Shown one piece after another: positions 1 through 8,722 of a stretch of 64,000 nt of DNA. Within the stretch, counting starts at the first letter, position 1, and each line of letters opens with the position of its first letter. The position numbers and the translations under genes were made by a program. The notes under the pieces were generated by a model. It was not told the origin of the DNA. It was given only the letters and a program-made list of their open reading frames with translations, and searched no databases. The DNA is from Polyangiaceae bacterium (GTDB taxonomy: Bacteria > Myxococcota_A > Polyangia > Polyangiales > Polyangiaceae), in assembly GCA_013361525.1 (NCBI GenBank), contig JABFXY010000019.1, positions 62,001 through 126,000 of the forward strand, given 5' to 3'.

Positions 1-1457
1 GCTATCAGGTCGTGCGCATCATCGGACGCGGCGGCATGGGCGTCGTGGTCGAGGGTCGCAGCGCAGGCCACGGACAGCGTGTGGCGATCAAGCTGCTGCA
101 CCAGCGACATCGGGACAACGCCGAGGCTGTCGCGCGCTTCGCGCAGGAAGGGCGAGCCGCGGCGCAGATCCGTGGCGAGCACAGCGTGCGCCTCTACGAC
201 AGCGGAACACACGAGGGTTGCCCCTTTCTCGTCATGGAGCTGCTCGTCGGGCGCGACATGGCGTCGCTCTTGGAAGACGGACCCGTGCCTCTCCACGAGG
301 CAGCGACGTATCTGCTCCAAGCGTGCGAAGGGATCGCCGAGGTCCATGCACACGGCATGGTTCACCGCGACCTCAAGCCGTCGAACCTCTTCTTGACGGA
401 GAAGCCCGACGGAAGCCCCCTCGTGAAGATCCTCGACTTCGGGATCGCGAAGGGTGTTCGAGCGGACGACGAAAGCGCGCTCGTGCAGACGCAGACGCTC
501 ATCGCGCTCGGAACACCGCTCTATATGTCGCCCGAACAGATTCGATCGTCCCAGTCGGTCGACGCTCGGGCGGACGTGTGGTCGCTCGGGGCAATTTTCT
601 ACGAGCTCGTCGCCGGCCGGCCGCCGTTCGCCGGCAACACCGTGACGAACATCACCGCGCAGGTGTTGGAGCGAGATCCGCCGCCGCTGTCTTCGGTCGC
701 GAGAGGCGCGCCGCCGGAGGTCGACGCGATCATCTGGAACGCGATGCGCAAGCGCCCGGACGAGCGCTTCGTCGACGTCGCTGCGCTCGCCGCCGCGCTC
801 GAGCCGTTCGCAGGTCCTGAATGTGCGGGGTCGGCTGCGCGCAGCGCGCGCATTCTTCAGGGGGCTCTGCGGCAAGATGTCGTGACCACGCCGCCCGTCG
901 CGCACGACGACGGGCTCGGTGGGACGATTCGCTTCGATCCTCGCCGTCGGTCCCGGTGGATGAGAGGGCTCGTCGCGTTGCTCGCGGTCGTCGCGGGTGT
1001 CATGGTGGCGCTCGCGGTGACGGCCTACCAGAGCGCAAAAGGAGCATCATCCCAGCAGCTCGCCAAGCGCGGCCTGCGCCCCGCGATTGGGCAAATGGTC
1101 GACGCCGCGACCATGGGTCCGACCGTCGCGGCAGCCCCTTCGATCGTTGAATCAACGTCGGCGCAACCCGTCGAAGTGGCCGGCGACGTGGCTTCCGCGA
1201 ACGCATCGACGACAGCGAGTGTCCAAACCGCGCCGATCGCCGGCATCGCGACCCCGACGGTGTTGGCGCCGCAGATGACCTCGGCCCCGCAAACGACCGG
1301 TACGGCGCAGACGTTTCCGGGCGGTCGCGGGGTCGGCCCCGGAGCTGCGGCTCCGTCTACGGCGGAGCATCGCCCTCGCCCCGATCCCACGGCGCCACCC
1401 GCAGCTCCGCCCCCGGCGACCGAAGAGCCGTTCAACCCGTTCTCCGAGCGAAACTGA
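1..1457 (+). CDS. Ser/Thr protein kinase, 5' end outside the window
   Basis: Eukaryote-type (Hanks) protein kinase whose first codons lie upstream of the window; the frame is open from position 3. Kinase motifs appear in order: glycine loop GRGGMGVV, lysine in VAIKLL, catalytic HRDLKPSN, DFGIAK and GTPLYMSPEQ, all intact, so it should be active. One membrane segment follows at about nt 961-1030, rich in Leu/Val/Ala after a basic stretch. The remaining ~130 residues are rich in Ala, Thr and Pro and end with FNPFSERN. This is the usual layout of a receptor-like kinase with the catalytic domain in the cytoplasm. No PASTA or other sensor domain is seen. The next gene starts two bases after the stop, suggesting co-transcription. 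Confidence 0.93.
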   Translation, partial: YQVVRIIGRGGMGVVVEGRSAGHGQRVAIKLLHQRHRDNAEAVARFAQEGRAAAQIRGEHSVRLYDSGTHEGCPFLVMELLVGRDMASLLEDGPVPLHEAATYLLQACEGIAEVHAHGMVHRDLKPSNLFLTEKPDGSPLVKILDFGIAKGVRADDESALVQTQTLIALGTPLYMSPEQIRSSQSVDARADVWSLGAIFYELVAGRPPFAGNTVTNITAQVLERDPPPLSSVARGAPPEVDAIIWNAMRKRPDERFVDVAALAAALEPFAGPECAGSAARSARILQGALRQDVVTTPPVAHDDGLGGTIRFDPRRRSRWMRGLVALLAVVAGVMVALAVTAYQSAKGASSQQLAKRGLRPAIGQMVDAATMGPTVAAAPSIVESTSAQPVEVAGDVASANASTTASVQTAPIAGIATPTVLAPQMTSAPQTTGTAQTFPGGRGVGPGAAAPSTAEHRPRPDPTAPPAAPPPATEEPFNPFSERN

Positions 1458-1459
1458 CG

Positions 1460-1957
1460 ATGACACGCAAAGTCTTTCTCTCTCGCGGGCACAGCGTCGC
1501 GGACACGGTCCTGCCGCCGACCGTCGACTCGATGCGACAGCGCCTCGGCGGTCGCGTCGGCGCGGGCTCAGGCGCATTTCGGATCGGCGCAGTCGTCGAG
1601 GTCCCCACCGCCTCGGGTGGCGCGCGCACCGGCATCGTGCTCGCGTCGACGACGTCGAGCGTCGACGTTTTCCTAGAGCGAGGCATCGTGAAGCGCACCG
1701 AGCCCGGCAACGTGAAGCTCCAGCTCGGCGGCACCCCCAGCGCGCTCGCGCGCGTCGCCGAGCAAGCGAACGTGTTCGCGACCCTCTTCGAGGGGCAGGC
1801 GGTCCACGTCGAGCGTGGCGAAGGCTCGAGCACCCGCGGCACGCTTCGCGAGAAATGCCGCTACGGCGCACTCGTCGAGATCGACGGCGGGACGATGCTC
1901 GGCGTCGGCTTCCAACGGCTCTGGCCGGCGCCTGCGCCGACGAGCGAGCCGGCCTGA
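1460..1957 (+). CDS. Hypothetical protein, 165 aa, downstream of kinase
   Basis: I do not recognise a family. The ATG lies two bases after the kinase stop codon, so the two genes are probably co-transcribed. The 165-residue product has no signal peptide or membrane segment. After a ~35-residue leader it shows two short beta-rich stretches with alternating Val/Gly (around FRIGAVVEVPTASGG and RYGALVEIDGGTMLGVGF), as in small SH3- or KOW-like barrels. It could be a kinase substrate or a small regulatory protein, but that is inferred from position only. Codon use matches its neighbours. Confidence 0.7.
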   Translation: MTRKVFLSRGHSVADTVLPPTVDSMRQRLGGRVGAGSGAFRIGAVVEVPTASGGARTGIVLASTTSSVDVFLERGIVKRTEPGNVKLQLGGTPSALARVAEQANVFATLFEGQAVHVERGEGSSTRGTLREKCRYGALVEIDGGTMLGVGFQRLWPAPAPTSEPA

Positions 1958-1999
1958 AGCGAGTCAGCAACGGATTGAAGCGTCCCTGAAATGACAGAA

Positions 2000-2053
2000 G
2001 GCGAGCCCAACAGCTCGCCCGCCCCCCATCGACCTCTCACCCGACCGGGTGAG
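2000..2053. terminator. Two hairpins between convergent genes
   Basis: Two perfect stem-loops lie in the 106-bp gap between convergent genes. The first is GGCGAGC-N6-GCTCGCC at 2000-2019. The second is CTCACCC-GACC-GGGTGAG at 2036-2053. Neither has a clear T-tract, as is common in GC-rich genomes. They probably act as terminators for one or both strands. Confidence 0.5.
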
Positions 2054-2063
2054 TCGATGGTCA

Positions 2064-2276
2064 TCAAGCTATCGCGCCGCCTTCATCCGTCCCACCACCA
2101 GCGCCCCCCTCGGCCGTCTCGCCGCCGTTGCCGCCGCCATCGGACGTGTCGTCGCCGCAACTTGCGGCGGCTGCGGCTGCGGTGCCCAGGGCGACGAACG
2201 CGAGCACGAGAGGGATGCGCAACTTGCTCGAAGCTCCCGTCTCTTCGACGGGATTGGGTGATTCGACCTTCGACAT
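2064..2276 (-). CDS. Small Gly-rich membrane peptide or lipoprotein, 70 aa
   Basis: Short gene with a strong ribosome-binding site: AGGAGG sits seven bases before the ATG and overlaps the stop codon of the upstream flavoprotein gene, so translation is coupled. Residues 1-20 are polar (MSKVESPNPVEETG then basic). Residues 20-39 are hydrophobic and end in an Ala run before Cys40 (AAAAAASC). The rest is a Gly/Glu/Asp-rich tail ending GGAIA. It may be a small lipoprotein with an imperfect lipobox. Alternatively it is the peptide substrate of the neighbouring enzyme; HFCD enzymes of the EpiD type act on C-terminal Cys, and this tail has none, which counts against that specific reaction. Function unknown. 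Confidence 0.75.
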   Translation of the reverse strand: MSKVESPNPVEETGASSKLRIPLVLAFVALGTAAAAAASCGDDTSDGGGNGGETAEGGAGGGTDEGGAIA

Positions 2277-2287
2277 GAAGTCTCCTC

Positions 2288-3742
2288 CTAAGTGGTCAAT
2301 CGGCGCAACGTACTGCAGAAGGCGAGTCCTTCCTCGCCTCTCCGCAGCGTAGCGGGAGCATACGAGACCAGCGCATAACCGGGCAGCTCCGTCGCGAGCA
2401 TTTCGGGCGCGAGCTTCTCCGTCGCGAATCTCGGATCCGCTCCCGGCCCATCGTGAACGAGGATCAGAAAAGCGCCCGGCCCCGCGAGGCGCGCGACGTT
2501 CTCCGCGTAACGCTTGCGCATGGCGCCGGACAGCGTGTGGAACGTTCCGCGATCGACGATTGCGTCGAACCGCCCTCCGAGGCGGGAGTCGGTGATGTCG
2601 TCGCGCACGAATACAACGGGCGAACCAGGCGTGCTCGAGGCCTTCGCAATGGCTTGACCCGATATATCGATAGCAACCATCGAATAACCGAGCGCCGCGG
2701 CATCTCTCGATTGAAGGCCCAATCCGCAACCGATATCGAGGACGCGCGCGGGTGGTGGCACCGCGTCGACCAGCGCTCGCCTCACGTCTTCGTCGGGCGC
2801 ATCGGCGAGCCACGGCAGCGCTTCGGCTGCATTGCAACGGTATATCTCGTCCCAATCGATCGACCGCGCTCGATTGTTCGGATCGCAATGGGAGAACCAC
2901 GCCTCGAACGCGGCAGCGAGCTGCGAGGGTGTTGCTGCCCCGCCGAAATGCGCGCCTCGGTCCGCCGGCGCGTCCGCGACCTCGACGCCGCTCGACGACG
3001 ATAGAACGTGGAAGCCGTCTTTCTTCAGCGTCTCGAGGTTGCGCCGAACCGACGGGGATCCGAGCATCGCGTCGTTCATCGACGGCGCGACCAGCACGGG
3101 CGCGCGCGTCGCAATGACCAGCGCCGAAACCAGGTCGGAGCAATCGCCGCTCGCGATACGCCCGAGGGTCGTCGCGCTCGCAGGCGCGACGAATACGGCG
3201 TCTGCCCACCTGCCGATTTCGATGTGCGGAACGGGCTCCGAGGGATCGCGCGACCACAACCTGGACGGCACCGGCGCGTGCGTCAGAGCCTCCAACGTCG
3301 AGCGGGAAACGAAACGTCTCGCGGCCGCGCTCATCACGACGCGTACGGTGGCGCCGCGCTGCTGCAGCGCGAGGACGGTGCGGGGCGCGTCCGCAGCTGC
3401 GATCGCACCGGAGAGCGCAAGCACCACCCGCGTTCCCTCGAGTGGACGCCGGCGCCCGGGCGGCGACTCCACCGGACGCGGGCGAACGATTGCACCGATC
3501 CCTTCGAGCGCCGTCACGAGCTCGCCGAGCAGCACCGCAGGGACGTCGCTGCCGGCCTGTTTGGACAGTCGTGCTCGCAGATCTTCGGCTTGCATGGGAC
3601 GTGCGAGCAGCGACCAAACGGCCGATGCGAAGCTCGCCGAGTCGCCCTCGAATCGCAGCACGGCGCCCGAGCGAGCTGCGATCGTGAACGCGTCACGCGC
3701 TTCGATGACGACGGCGGCGGGGCTCCTCAGAAGCTCGGACAC
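2288..3742 (-). CDS. Fusion: N-terminal helical domain, HFCD flavoprotein, methyltransferase
   Basis: Three-part protein of 484 residues. Residues 1-90 form a small alpha/beta region resembling a winged-helix or PqqD-like domain. Residues ~103-258 are a homo-oligomeric flavin-containing Cys decarboxylase (EpiD/CoaC) fold: PHIEIG with the conserved His at 173, PASATT (188-193, the PASANT motif) and PSMN (220-223). Residues ~297-484 are a class I SAM methyltransferase with VLDIGCGLG at 334-342 and a WDEIY lead-in. CoaC makes phosphopantetheine and EpiD-type enzymes modify peptides; the missing CoaB half and the added methyltransferase argue against CoA synthesis. The GTG start lies 68 bp from the divergent DUF2169 gene. 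It is coupled to the 70-residue downstream gene. Substrate not known. Confidence 0.85.
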   Translation of the reverse strand: MSELLRSPAAVVIEARDAFTIAARSGAVLRFEGDSASFASAVWSLLARPMQAEDLRARLSKQAGSDVPAVLLGELVTALEGIGAIVRPRPVESPPGRRRPLEGTRVVLALSGAIAAADAPRTVLALQQRGATVRVVMSAAARRFVSRSTLEALTHAPVPSRLWSRDPSEPVPHIEIGRWADAVFVAPASATTLGRIASGDCSDLVSALVIATRAPVLVAPSMNDAMLGSPSVRRNLETLKKDGFHVLSSSSGVEVADAPADRGAHFGGAATPSQLAAAFEAWFSHCDPNNRARSIDWDEIYRCNAAEALPWLADAPDEDVRRALVDAVPPPARVLDIGCGLGLQSRDAAALGYSMVAIDISGQAIAKASSTPGSPVVFVRDDITDSRLGGRFDAIVDRGTFHTLSGAMRKRYAENVARLAGPGAFLILVHDGPGADPRFATEKLAPEMLATELPGYALVSYAPATLRRGEEGLAFCSTLRRLTT

Positions 3743-3810
3743 GTGTCGAATGCGAGGCTAGCAGCTCCACGGCCCGGTCGACCTGCCGTGTAGTATCGTT
3801 CGATCCTCCG

Positions 3811-6378
3811 ATGGAAGACCGTGGCGCGCTGCCCTTCTCGACGCTGCTGTGGCAGCCCCGACCATCCACGTGGCTGGTCACGATCGTCTGCAAGGCGACC
3901 TTCTCGATCGAGCCCGGCGAGGCGAAGCTCGCGAAGACGCAGGAGCCGGTCTACGAGCACGACGCGTATTGGGACGACGATTCGAAGCGCAGTCTCTCGA
4001 CCACGACCGACCTCGTCCCCACCAAACCGAAGGCCGAGGTGCTCGTCGTCGGTCACGCATTCGCGCCACAGGGCAAAGCCGTCGGCTCCCTCGTCGCGCG
4101 GGTCGTCGTGGACACGCTCGACAAGTCGGTCGAAATCGTGGCCGACCGCTCCGTCGGTCCCGACGGTACCGTCTATCAAGGGCCGCGTTTCTCCAGGATG
4201 CCGCTCGTCTACGAACGCGCCGCCGGTGGGCCACAGACGTGGAACCCCGTCGGGATCGATCCCAACAACCGCGACAAGTTCGGGCGCGCGCCATTGCCGA
4301 ACCTCGCGCCGGTCGGCCGCGGCGACGACACCATGACCCCATTCGATCCGATCGGCTTCGGGCCCATCGCGCCGAGCTGGCCGGTCCGCGAGGCAAAGCT
4401 CGGCTACCGCCGCGCGTCGTTCGCTTCGGGCCAATGGCAAAACGAGCCGTTGCCGGAAGGTTTCGATCTTTCGTTCTTCAATGCGGCGCCGCCGGATCAG
4501 CAGCTCGATTCGATTCCGGAAAATGCTTCGATCCGGCTCGAGAACCTGCATCCGCAGCACATGATGCTCGCAACGCGTCTTCCCGGCGTGCGCCCGCGCT
4601 TCATCGTCACCAAGCGGGGTGACGTCGAGCGGCCGAAGATGCGGCCGGACACGCTGCTCATCGACACGGACCGCGCGCTGCTCGTCGTCACGTGGCGTGG
4701 ACACTTCACCGTCGAGCATCAATCGGAGACGTATCAAATCTCGCTGCAAGTCGATTCACCACGCCAGAGCTGGCGGACCGTCGAGCACGCGATTGGCCCG
4801 CGCGAGACGAGGCTCGATGCGCTCGCGAGCGAGCAGACTTCTTCGGGCGAAGAGCTGCCGCGGGCCGACTCTGCATCGACGCCATTCGAACGCAAATCCG
4901 CAAAGACGCTCGACGGCCGAATGCCGACGCCGTCAGCCGGCCTTCCCTTTCAGAGCGCGGGGCTTCGCGGCCGCGATTCGATGAAAGCGACGAATGCCGC
5001 GCTGCCGTTTTATGGCAACTCGTCGTCCGAGACGACGTCGGTCGCGCCCGCGCCGAGCAGCAACGCAATGCCGCCGACGCCGCCGGGCCTACCGCCCCTG
5101 CCGACGACGCCGCAAACGCAGACCGCCCAAATGGCGAGCGCCCTGCCCTTCGCGGACGCCGCGGCGCGACCCGACGCGCAGGCGTGGACCGGCGCGTATC
5201 CGACGGCAGCATCGCTCGGCGTGCGGCCGCCGACCTTCGGCACGCCACCCGCGATGCCTGCCGCCCAGCCGCCTGCGTCGATGCAACCTCCGCTCGCGCA
5301 GCCGCGCTCCACCGGCCCCAAGACGGCTCCGCCGCCCGCAGCTTCTGCGGCGCCTCCTGCGCCGCATCCCGCGCCCCCTCCTCCACCGCGCTCTTCGCCC
5401 GGGCTCGCGACGCCGTCGTACGCCAAAGGAGGCGCCGATCCGTGGTCGGGCCCGAGCTCACCGCCCGCACATGTCGCGAAGCCCGCGCCGGTCATGCACG
5501 CGTCGAGCGCCGCCCTCGCGGGCCTCGTCGGCGCATCGAATGCAGCGGCCGATCCGCGTGCGTCCGCGTCGCTCTCGGGCGTCGCACCTCGCAAGATCGA
5601 GGGCGACGTATTGCACCTTTTGTGGTGGAGCAGTGAGGTCGGCCCACGCATCCGCCGCAAACAAGAGTGGAAGAAGATCCTCGATCGCCTCGAGCAGGGC
5701 CCGTTCGATCCCGACGTCGACGAGCCCGCGCTCGCGGACGATCCCGGCGAGATGGAAGACCGGCGCGAGGTCTACGAGGTGCTCGCGCACGGCGCTCCCT
5801 CGAGCCAGGACGGCATCGATCGAGCGCTCCTCGACGCCGTTCGCGCAGATGGTCGCTTCGCCGCGCAGCTGCTGCTCCTCGTCGGCGAAGCTCGCTTCGA
5901 TTTCGACGAGGTCGAGCAGCTCAAGGCGACCATCTCCGCAGCGACGCCGTTCGCGCCGAACGACGAAGAGCTGAAGAAGACCCTCGAGGCAGGGACGAAT
6001 TTCCTTTCGACGCCCGGCCTCGTGGTCGCGCCCGACGTCGCGACCTCGATGACCACGCGGATCCGGGAGTCCTTCGCCAGCGTGAGCCGCCCGGTGCCCG
6101 GGACGTACCTCGACGATCAGACAGAGCGTGCGCTCCTCGAGCGACGCGCGTACCAAAAGCGCAGCGTCTTCGGCGAGCCGCACCTGCGCAGTCTCTTCTT
6201 CTTCGCCGGCTCCTCGATGGGGATCCCGACCTATTTCCCGGAGGCCGTCTCGAAGAAGCTTCCGCTGTTCCGGCGACTCCGCGTACGGCTCATCGTCGAG
6301 ACCCATTTCCAAGCAGACCAATACGAATCGCATTCCGCGGCGCTCAAGGTCGCAGCCGTGGCGCGCATCGTTCGGTAG
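3811..6378 (+). CDS. DUF2169 family protein, type VI secretion-associated
   Basis: Residues 1 to ~330 match the DUF2169 family, starting with a typical LPFSTLLWQPRPS and WLVTIVCKATFSI, and including the TWNPVGID and FFNAAPPDQQ segments. DUF2169 proteins are usually encoded beside VgrG or PAAR genes and are thought to assist effector loading. Residues ~400-580 are a low-complexity Pro/Ala/Thr linker. The final ~275 residues form a separate charged helical domain that I do not recognise. There is no signal peptide, so it should be cytoplasmic. The T6SS island lies 7.5 kb away on the other strand. The ATG was chosen because the family start motif follows directly; the ribosome-binding site is weak. 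Confidence 0.85.
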   Translation: MEDRGALPFSTLLWQPRPSTWLVTIVCKATFSIEPGEAKLAKTQEPVYEHDAYWDDDSKRSLSTTTDLVPTKPKAEVLVVGHAFAPQGKAVGSLVARVVVDTLDKSVEIVADRSVGPDGTVYQGPRFSRMPLVYERAAGGPQTWNPVGIDPNNRDKFGRAPLPNLAPVGRGDDTMTPFDPIGFGPIAPSWPVREAKLGYRRASFASGQWQNEPLPEGFDLSFFNAAPPDQQLDSIPENASIRLENLHPQHMMLATRLPGVRPRFIVTKRGDVERPKMRPDTLLIDTDRALLVVTWRGHFTVEHQSETYQISLQVDSPRQSWRTVEHAIGPRETRLDALASEQTSSGEELPRADSASTPFERKSAKTLDGRMPTPSAGLPFQSAGLRGRDSMKATNAALPFYGNSSSETTSVAPAPSSNAMPPTPPGLPPLPTTPQTQTAQMASALPFADAAARPDAQAWTGAYPTAASLGVRPPTFGTPPAMPAAQPPASMQPPLAQPRSTGPKTAPPPAASAAPPAPHPAPPPPPRSSPGLATPSYAKGGADPWSGPSSPPAHVAKPAPVMHASSAALAGLVGASNAAADPRASASLSGVAPRKIEGDVLHLLWWSSEVGPRIRRKQEWKKILDRLEQGPFDPDVDEPALADDPGEMEDRREVYEVLAHGAPSSQDGIDRALLDAVRADGRFAAQLLLLVGEARFDFDEVEQLKATISAATPFAPNDEELKKTLEAGTNFLSTPGLVVAPDVATSMTTRIRESFASVSRPVPGTYLDDQTERALLERRAYQKRSVFGEPHLRSLFFFAGSSMGIPTYFPEAVSKKLPLFRRLRVRLIVETHFQADQYESHSAALKVAAVARIVR

Positions 6379-6433
6379 CACGCGCGCGCTATTGTCCGGC
6401 GCCGGCTCGACGGCAATGTTAGGTAGACCGGCG

Positions 6434-7939
6434 ATGCGGACCGCGACGCTTTTGCCTCTTAGCCTCATCCTCCTAACGGGATGCGGGCTCGTCCTCGGGC
6501 TCGATGATTTCACCGACTGCACGGAGGGCGCAGGCGGACAGGCTTGCCCCGGAACGGGGGGCTCCGGCGGCACCGGCGGCTCTTCCAACCCGTCGACCAG
6601 CACCTCTCCCGGGTGCCCCACCCTGAGCCTGGAGGGCGACGCGGATCGCGACATCGTCGTCGGCGAGTCGGCTTCGGTGGAGGTGGCCCTCGACGGCAAC
6701 GCCGATTCACTCGTCTGGGAGCAGCTTGCAGGCCCCGAAGTGTCGCTTCCGGAACGCGGAGCCACGGCTTTCGCGCACACGCCGCCGTACGTTCACGACA
6801 CCCTGTCGCTTCGGGTGAGCGCCAAACGCGAAGGCTGTGACGACTCCATCGTCGAGGTTTCGCTCACGCCGCAATCCGATCTGGATCAGCGCATCTACGT
6901 CTCGAAGCAGGGCGACGACACCAACGCCGGCACCAAAGCGGCGCCGTTCGCGACGGTCGAGGCTGCTCTTGCGTCGGCAACCGGGCCCACCGAGATCGTG
7001 GTCGGCGAGGGCGAGTACGCCCTCACCGGGGCCCTCACGATTCCGGAGGGTGTTGCCATCCACGGCGGCTACGACGCAAGCTGGCATCGCGCGCACCACG
7101 ATCAGGTGACGACGCTTCGTCTCGAGCACGCGTTCACGTCAGCGACGCTGGAGCCCGTATTCCTCGCTCGCTGCGACGGTGCCTGCGTGCTCAGCGGCAT
7201 GACGCTCGAGCTGCGAAACAGCGGTGGAACGGGTCAGGCCGTCGCCACGGTGATCGCGCTCGGCCCCGCCGGCGCGACGATTTACGAAAACCACCTGGTT
7301 CGGCCCGATCTGGACGAGAGCGAAGGGCACGGCTGCGTCGGCGTCTCCGACACCCTCGATTTCGCGACCGGCGGCGGTGGCGATCTGAAGATGTTCAACA
7401 ACGTCGTCGACGGCGGTACCGGTGCCCCCGTCATGGGCGTCCTCCTGTTCGAGAAGGCGGATCCACTCAACACGTGGATCATCGCGAGCAATTACTTCAA
7501 GAACACGGGAACCGGCGACGACAGCGCTGCGATTTACGCCCAGGACTCCGTGACACTGGTCGGCAATACGTTTCATGTCTTCGACAACGACGCCGGCGTG
7601 GCGGTTCAAAACTCCACGGTGTTCGCCAATCTGTTTCGAGGCGCCGACGGCGCGACGCCCGCCCTCGGGATCACCTGCGGAACGCCGGCCGGAGGGCTCG
7701 ATTACAACGCATTCTTCGGGTTCACGACGCCGACCGCGGGCAGCTGCACGAACATCACCAACACGCTCACGCTCGATCCGCTGATGACGATGGACGGGCA
7801 CCTTCAGCCCGGATCGCCGGCGATCGATTACGCCCCGCTCGCGAACCCGACCGTCGACATTCTTCCGCAATGGGATCGAGACGGGGATCTCCGTCGCAAA
7901 GGCGCGGGGCTCGACGTGGGTGCCGACGAGGTCGAGTAG
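6434..7939 (+). CDS. Beta-helix lipoprotein with DUF1565-like domain
   Basis: Secreted lipoprotein of 501 residues. The signal peptide ends in lipobox LLTGC, and this ATG puts the hydrophobic core at the correct place; a start six codons upstream is possible. A short Gly/Ser spacer follows, then an Ig- or PKD-like stretch (residues ~55-150). From RIYVSKQGDD comes a DUF1565-type right-handed beta-helix with the sequence AAPFATVEAAL, and the protein ends with DVGADEVE. Such proteins coat the cell surface or bind polysaccharide in myxobacteria; no lyase active site is obvious. Confidence 0.85.
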   Translation: MRTATLLPLSLILLTGCGLVLGLDDFTDCTEGAGGQACPGTGGSGGTGGSSNPSTSTSPGCPTLSLEGDADRDIVVGESASVEVALDGNADSLVWEQLAGPEVSLPERGATAFAHTPPYVHDTLSLRVSAKREGCDDSIVEVSLTPQSDLDQRIYVSKQGDDTNAGTKAAPFATVEAALASATGPTEIVVGEGEYALTGALTIPEGVAIHGGYDASWHRAHHDQVTTLRLEHAFTSATLEPVFLARCDGACVLSGMTLELRNSGGTGQAVATVIALGPAGATIYENHLVRPDLDESEGHGCVGVSDTLDFATGGGGDLKMFNNVVDGGTGAPVMGVLLFEKADPLNTWIIASNYFKNTGTGDDSAAIYAQDSVTLVGNTFHVFDNDAGVAVQNSTVFANLFRGADGATPALGITCGTPAGGLDYNAFFGFTTPTAGSCTNITNTLTLDPLMTMDGHLQPGSPAIDYAPLANPTVDILPQWDRDGDLRRKGAGLDVGADEVE

Positions 7940-8061
7940 AGACGTCGACGCATTGGCGCGCGGCTTCGTGCGCTACGCGGAACCAGCCGACAAATTGGCA
8001 ATCGCCGCTGCCGGGCGAATAGGCCTCCCTGCGACCGGTTGCACATCGCCGAGGAGGTTCG

Positions 8062-8715
8062 ATGACCATACGAATCGCGGCGACTGCGGCTTTCTTCAGC
8101 GTTTTCGGCATCGTCACCGAGGGATTGGCGGAGGAGCCGGGAGCACCGGCCCCGCGCATCGATGTTCCCGCCGATGCGGCGCCGATGACGCCGCCGCCGC
8201 CACCCGAATACGTTCGGGTCGGGCTCGGAATGGGATTGATGTTCGCAGGGGGCCTGAACGCGCCCGTCTCCGTGGTGCCGCTCGCAGTCGCCGGCGTCGA
8301 CGTGCATATGTTCGGCCCCGCTTGGCTCGTCCTGCGCGCAAATGGCAACTATGCCGATGACGAGCTCAATGGGCAGAGCACGAAGACCTACGGCGTCGGA
8401 GGGCGAATCGGCGTGCGCCTCGAGGCACCACTCTTCGATTGGCTCGAAGCGGGCGGCTACGGCGCATTGCAGGGTCAATACAGCAAACAATCCTCTTCCG
8501 GCCTCACGGGCCCATTGGACTCGCAGACCGGCTGGTTCGGAGGGGTGATAGGCGCGTCGGCGCATTTGCGCCCCACGCGATTCTTCGGTGTCCGGCTCGG
8601 CCTCGACGTCCTGCGCGCGGGCCACGCCTGGTCGACCTACGGGGAGGAGAGCTACGAGTCGACGAGCGTCGCGTTCGAGCCGTCTCCGAGCGTCGAATTG
8701 ACGTTCACGTTTTAG
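8062..8715 (+). CDS. Outer-membrane beta-barrel protein
   Basis: Product of 217 residues with a cleavable signal peptide (~1-24, ending near GLAEEPG), a Pro-rich spacer, then amphipathic strands with alternating aromatic residues. It ends in ELTFTF; a terminal Phe is the BAM recognition signal of outer-membrane barrels. The ribosome-binding site GAGGAGG lies just before the ATG. Size suits an 8-stranded barrel. The stop is seven bases from the convergent monooxygenase gene. Specific function unknown. Confidence 0.8.
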   Translation: MTIRIAATAAFFSVFGIVTEGLAEEPGAPAPRIDVPADAAPMTPPPPPEYVRVGLGMGLMFAGGLNAPVSVVPLAVAGVDVHMFGPAWLVLRANGNYADDELNGQSTKTYGVGGRIGVRLEAPLFDWLEAGGYGALQGQYSKQSSSGLTGPLDSQTGWFGGVIGASAHLRPTRFFGVRLGLDVLRAGHAWSTYGEESYESTSVAFEPSPSVELTFTF

Positions 8716-8722
8716 CGGGTGA

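Noticed and set aside
5458..6780. 440-residue minus-strand frame across DUF2169 and the beta-helix lipoprotein
   Set aside because: It covers parts of two plus-strand genes with good motifs.
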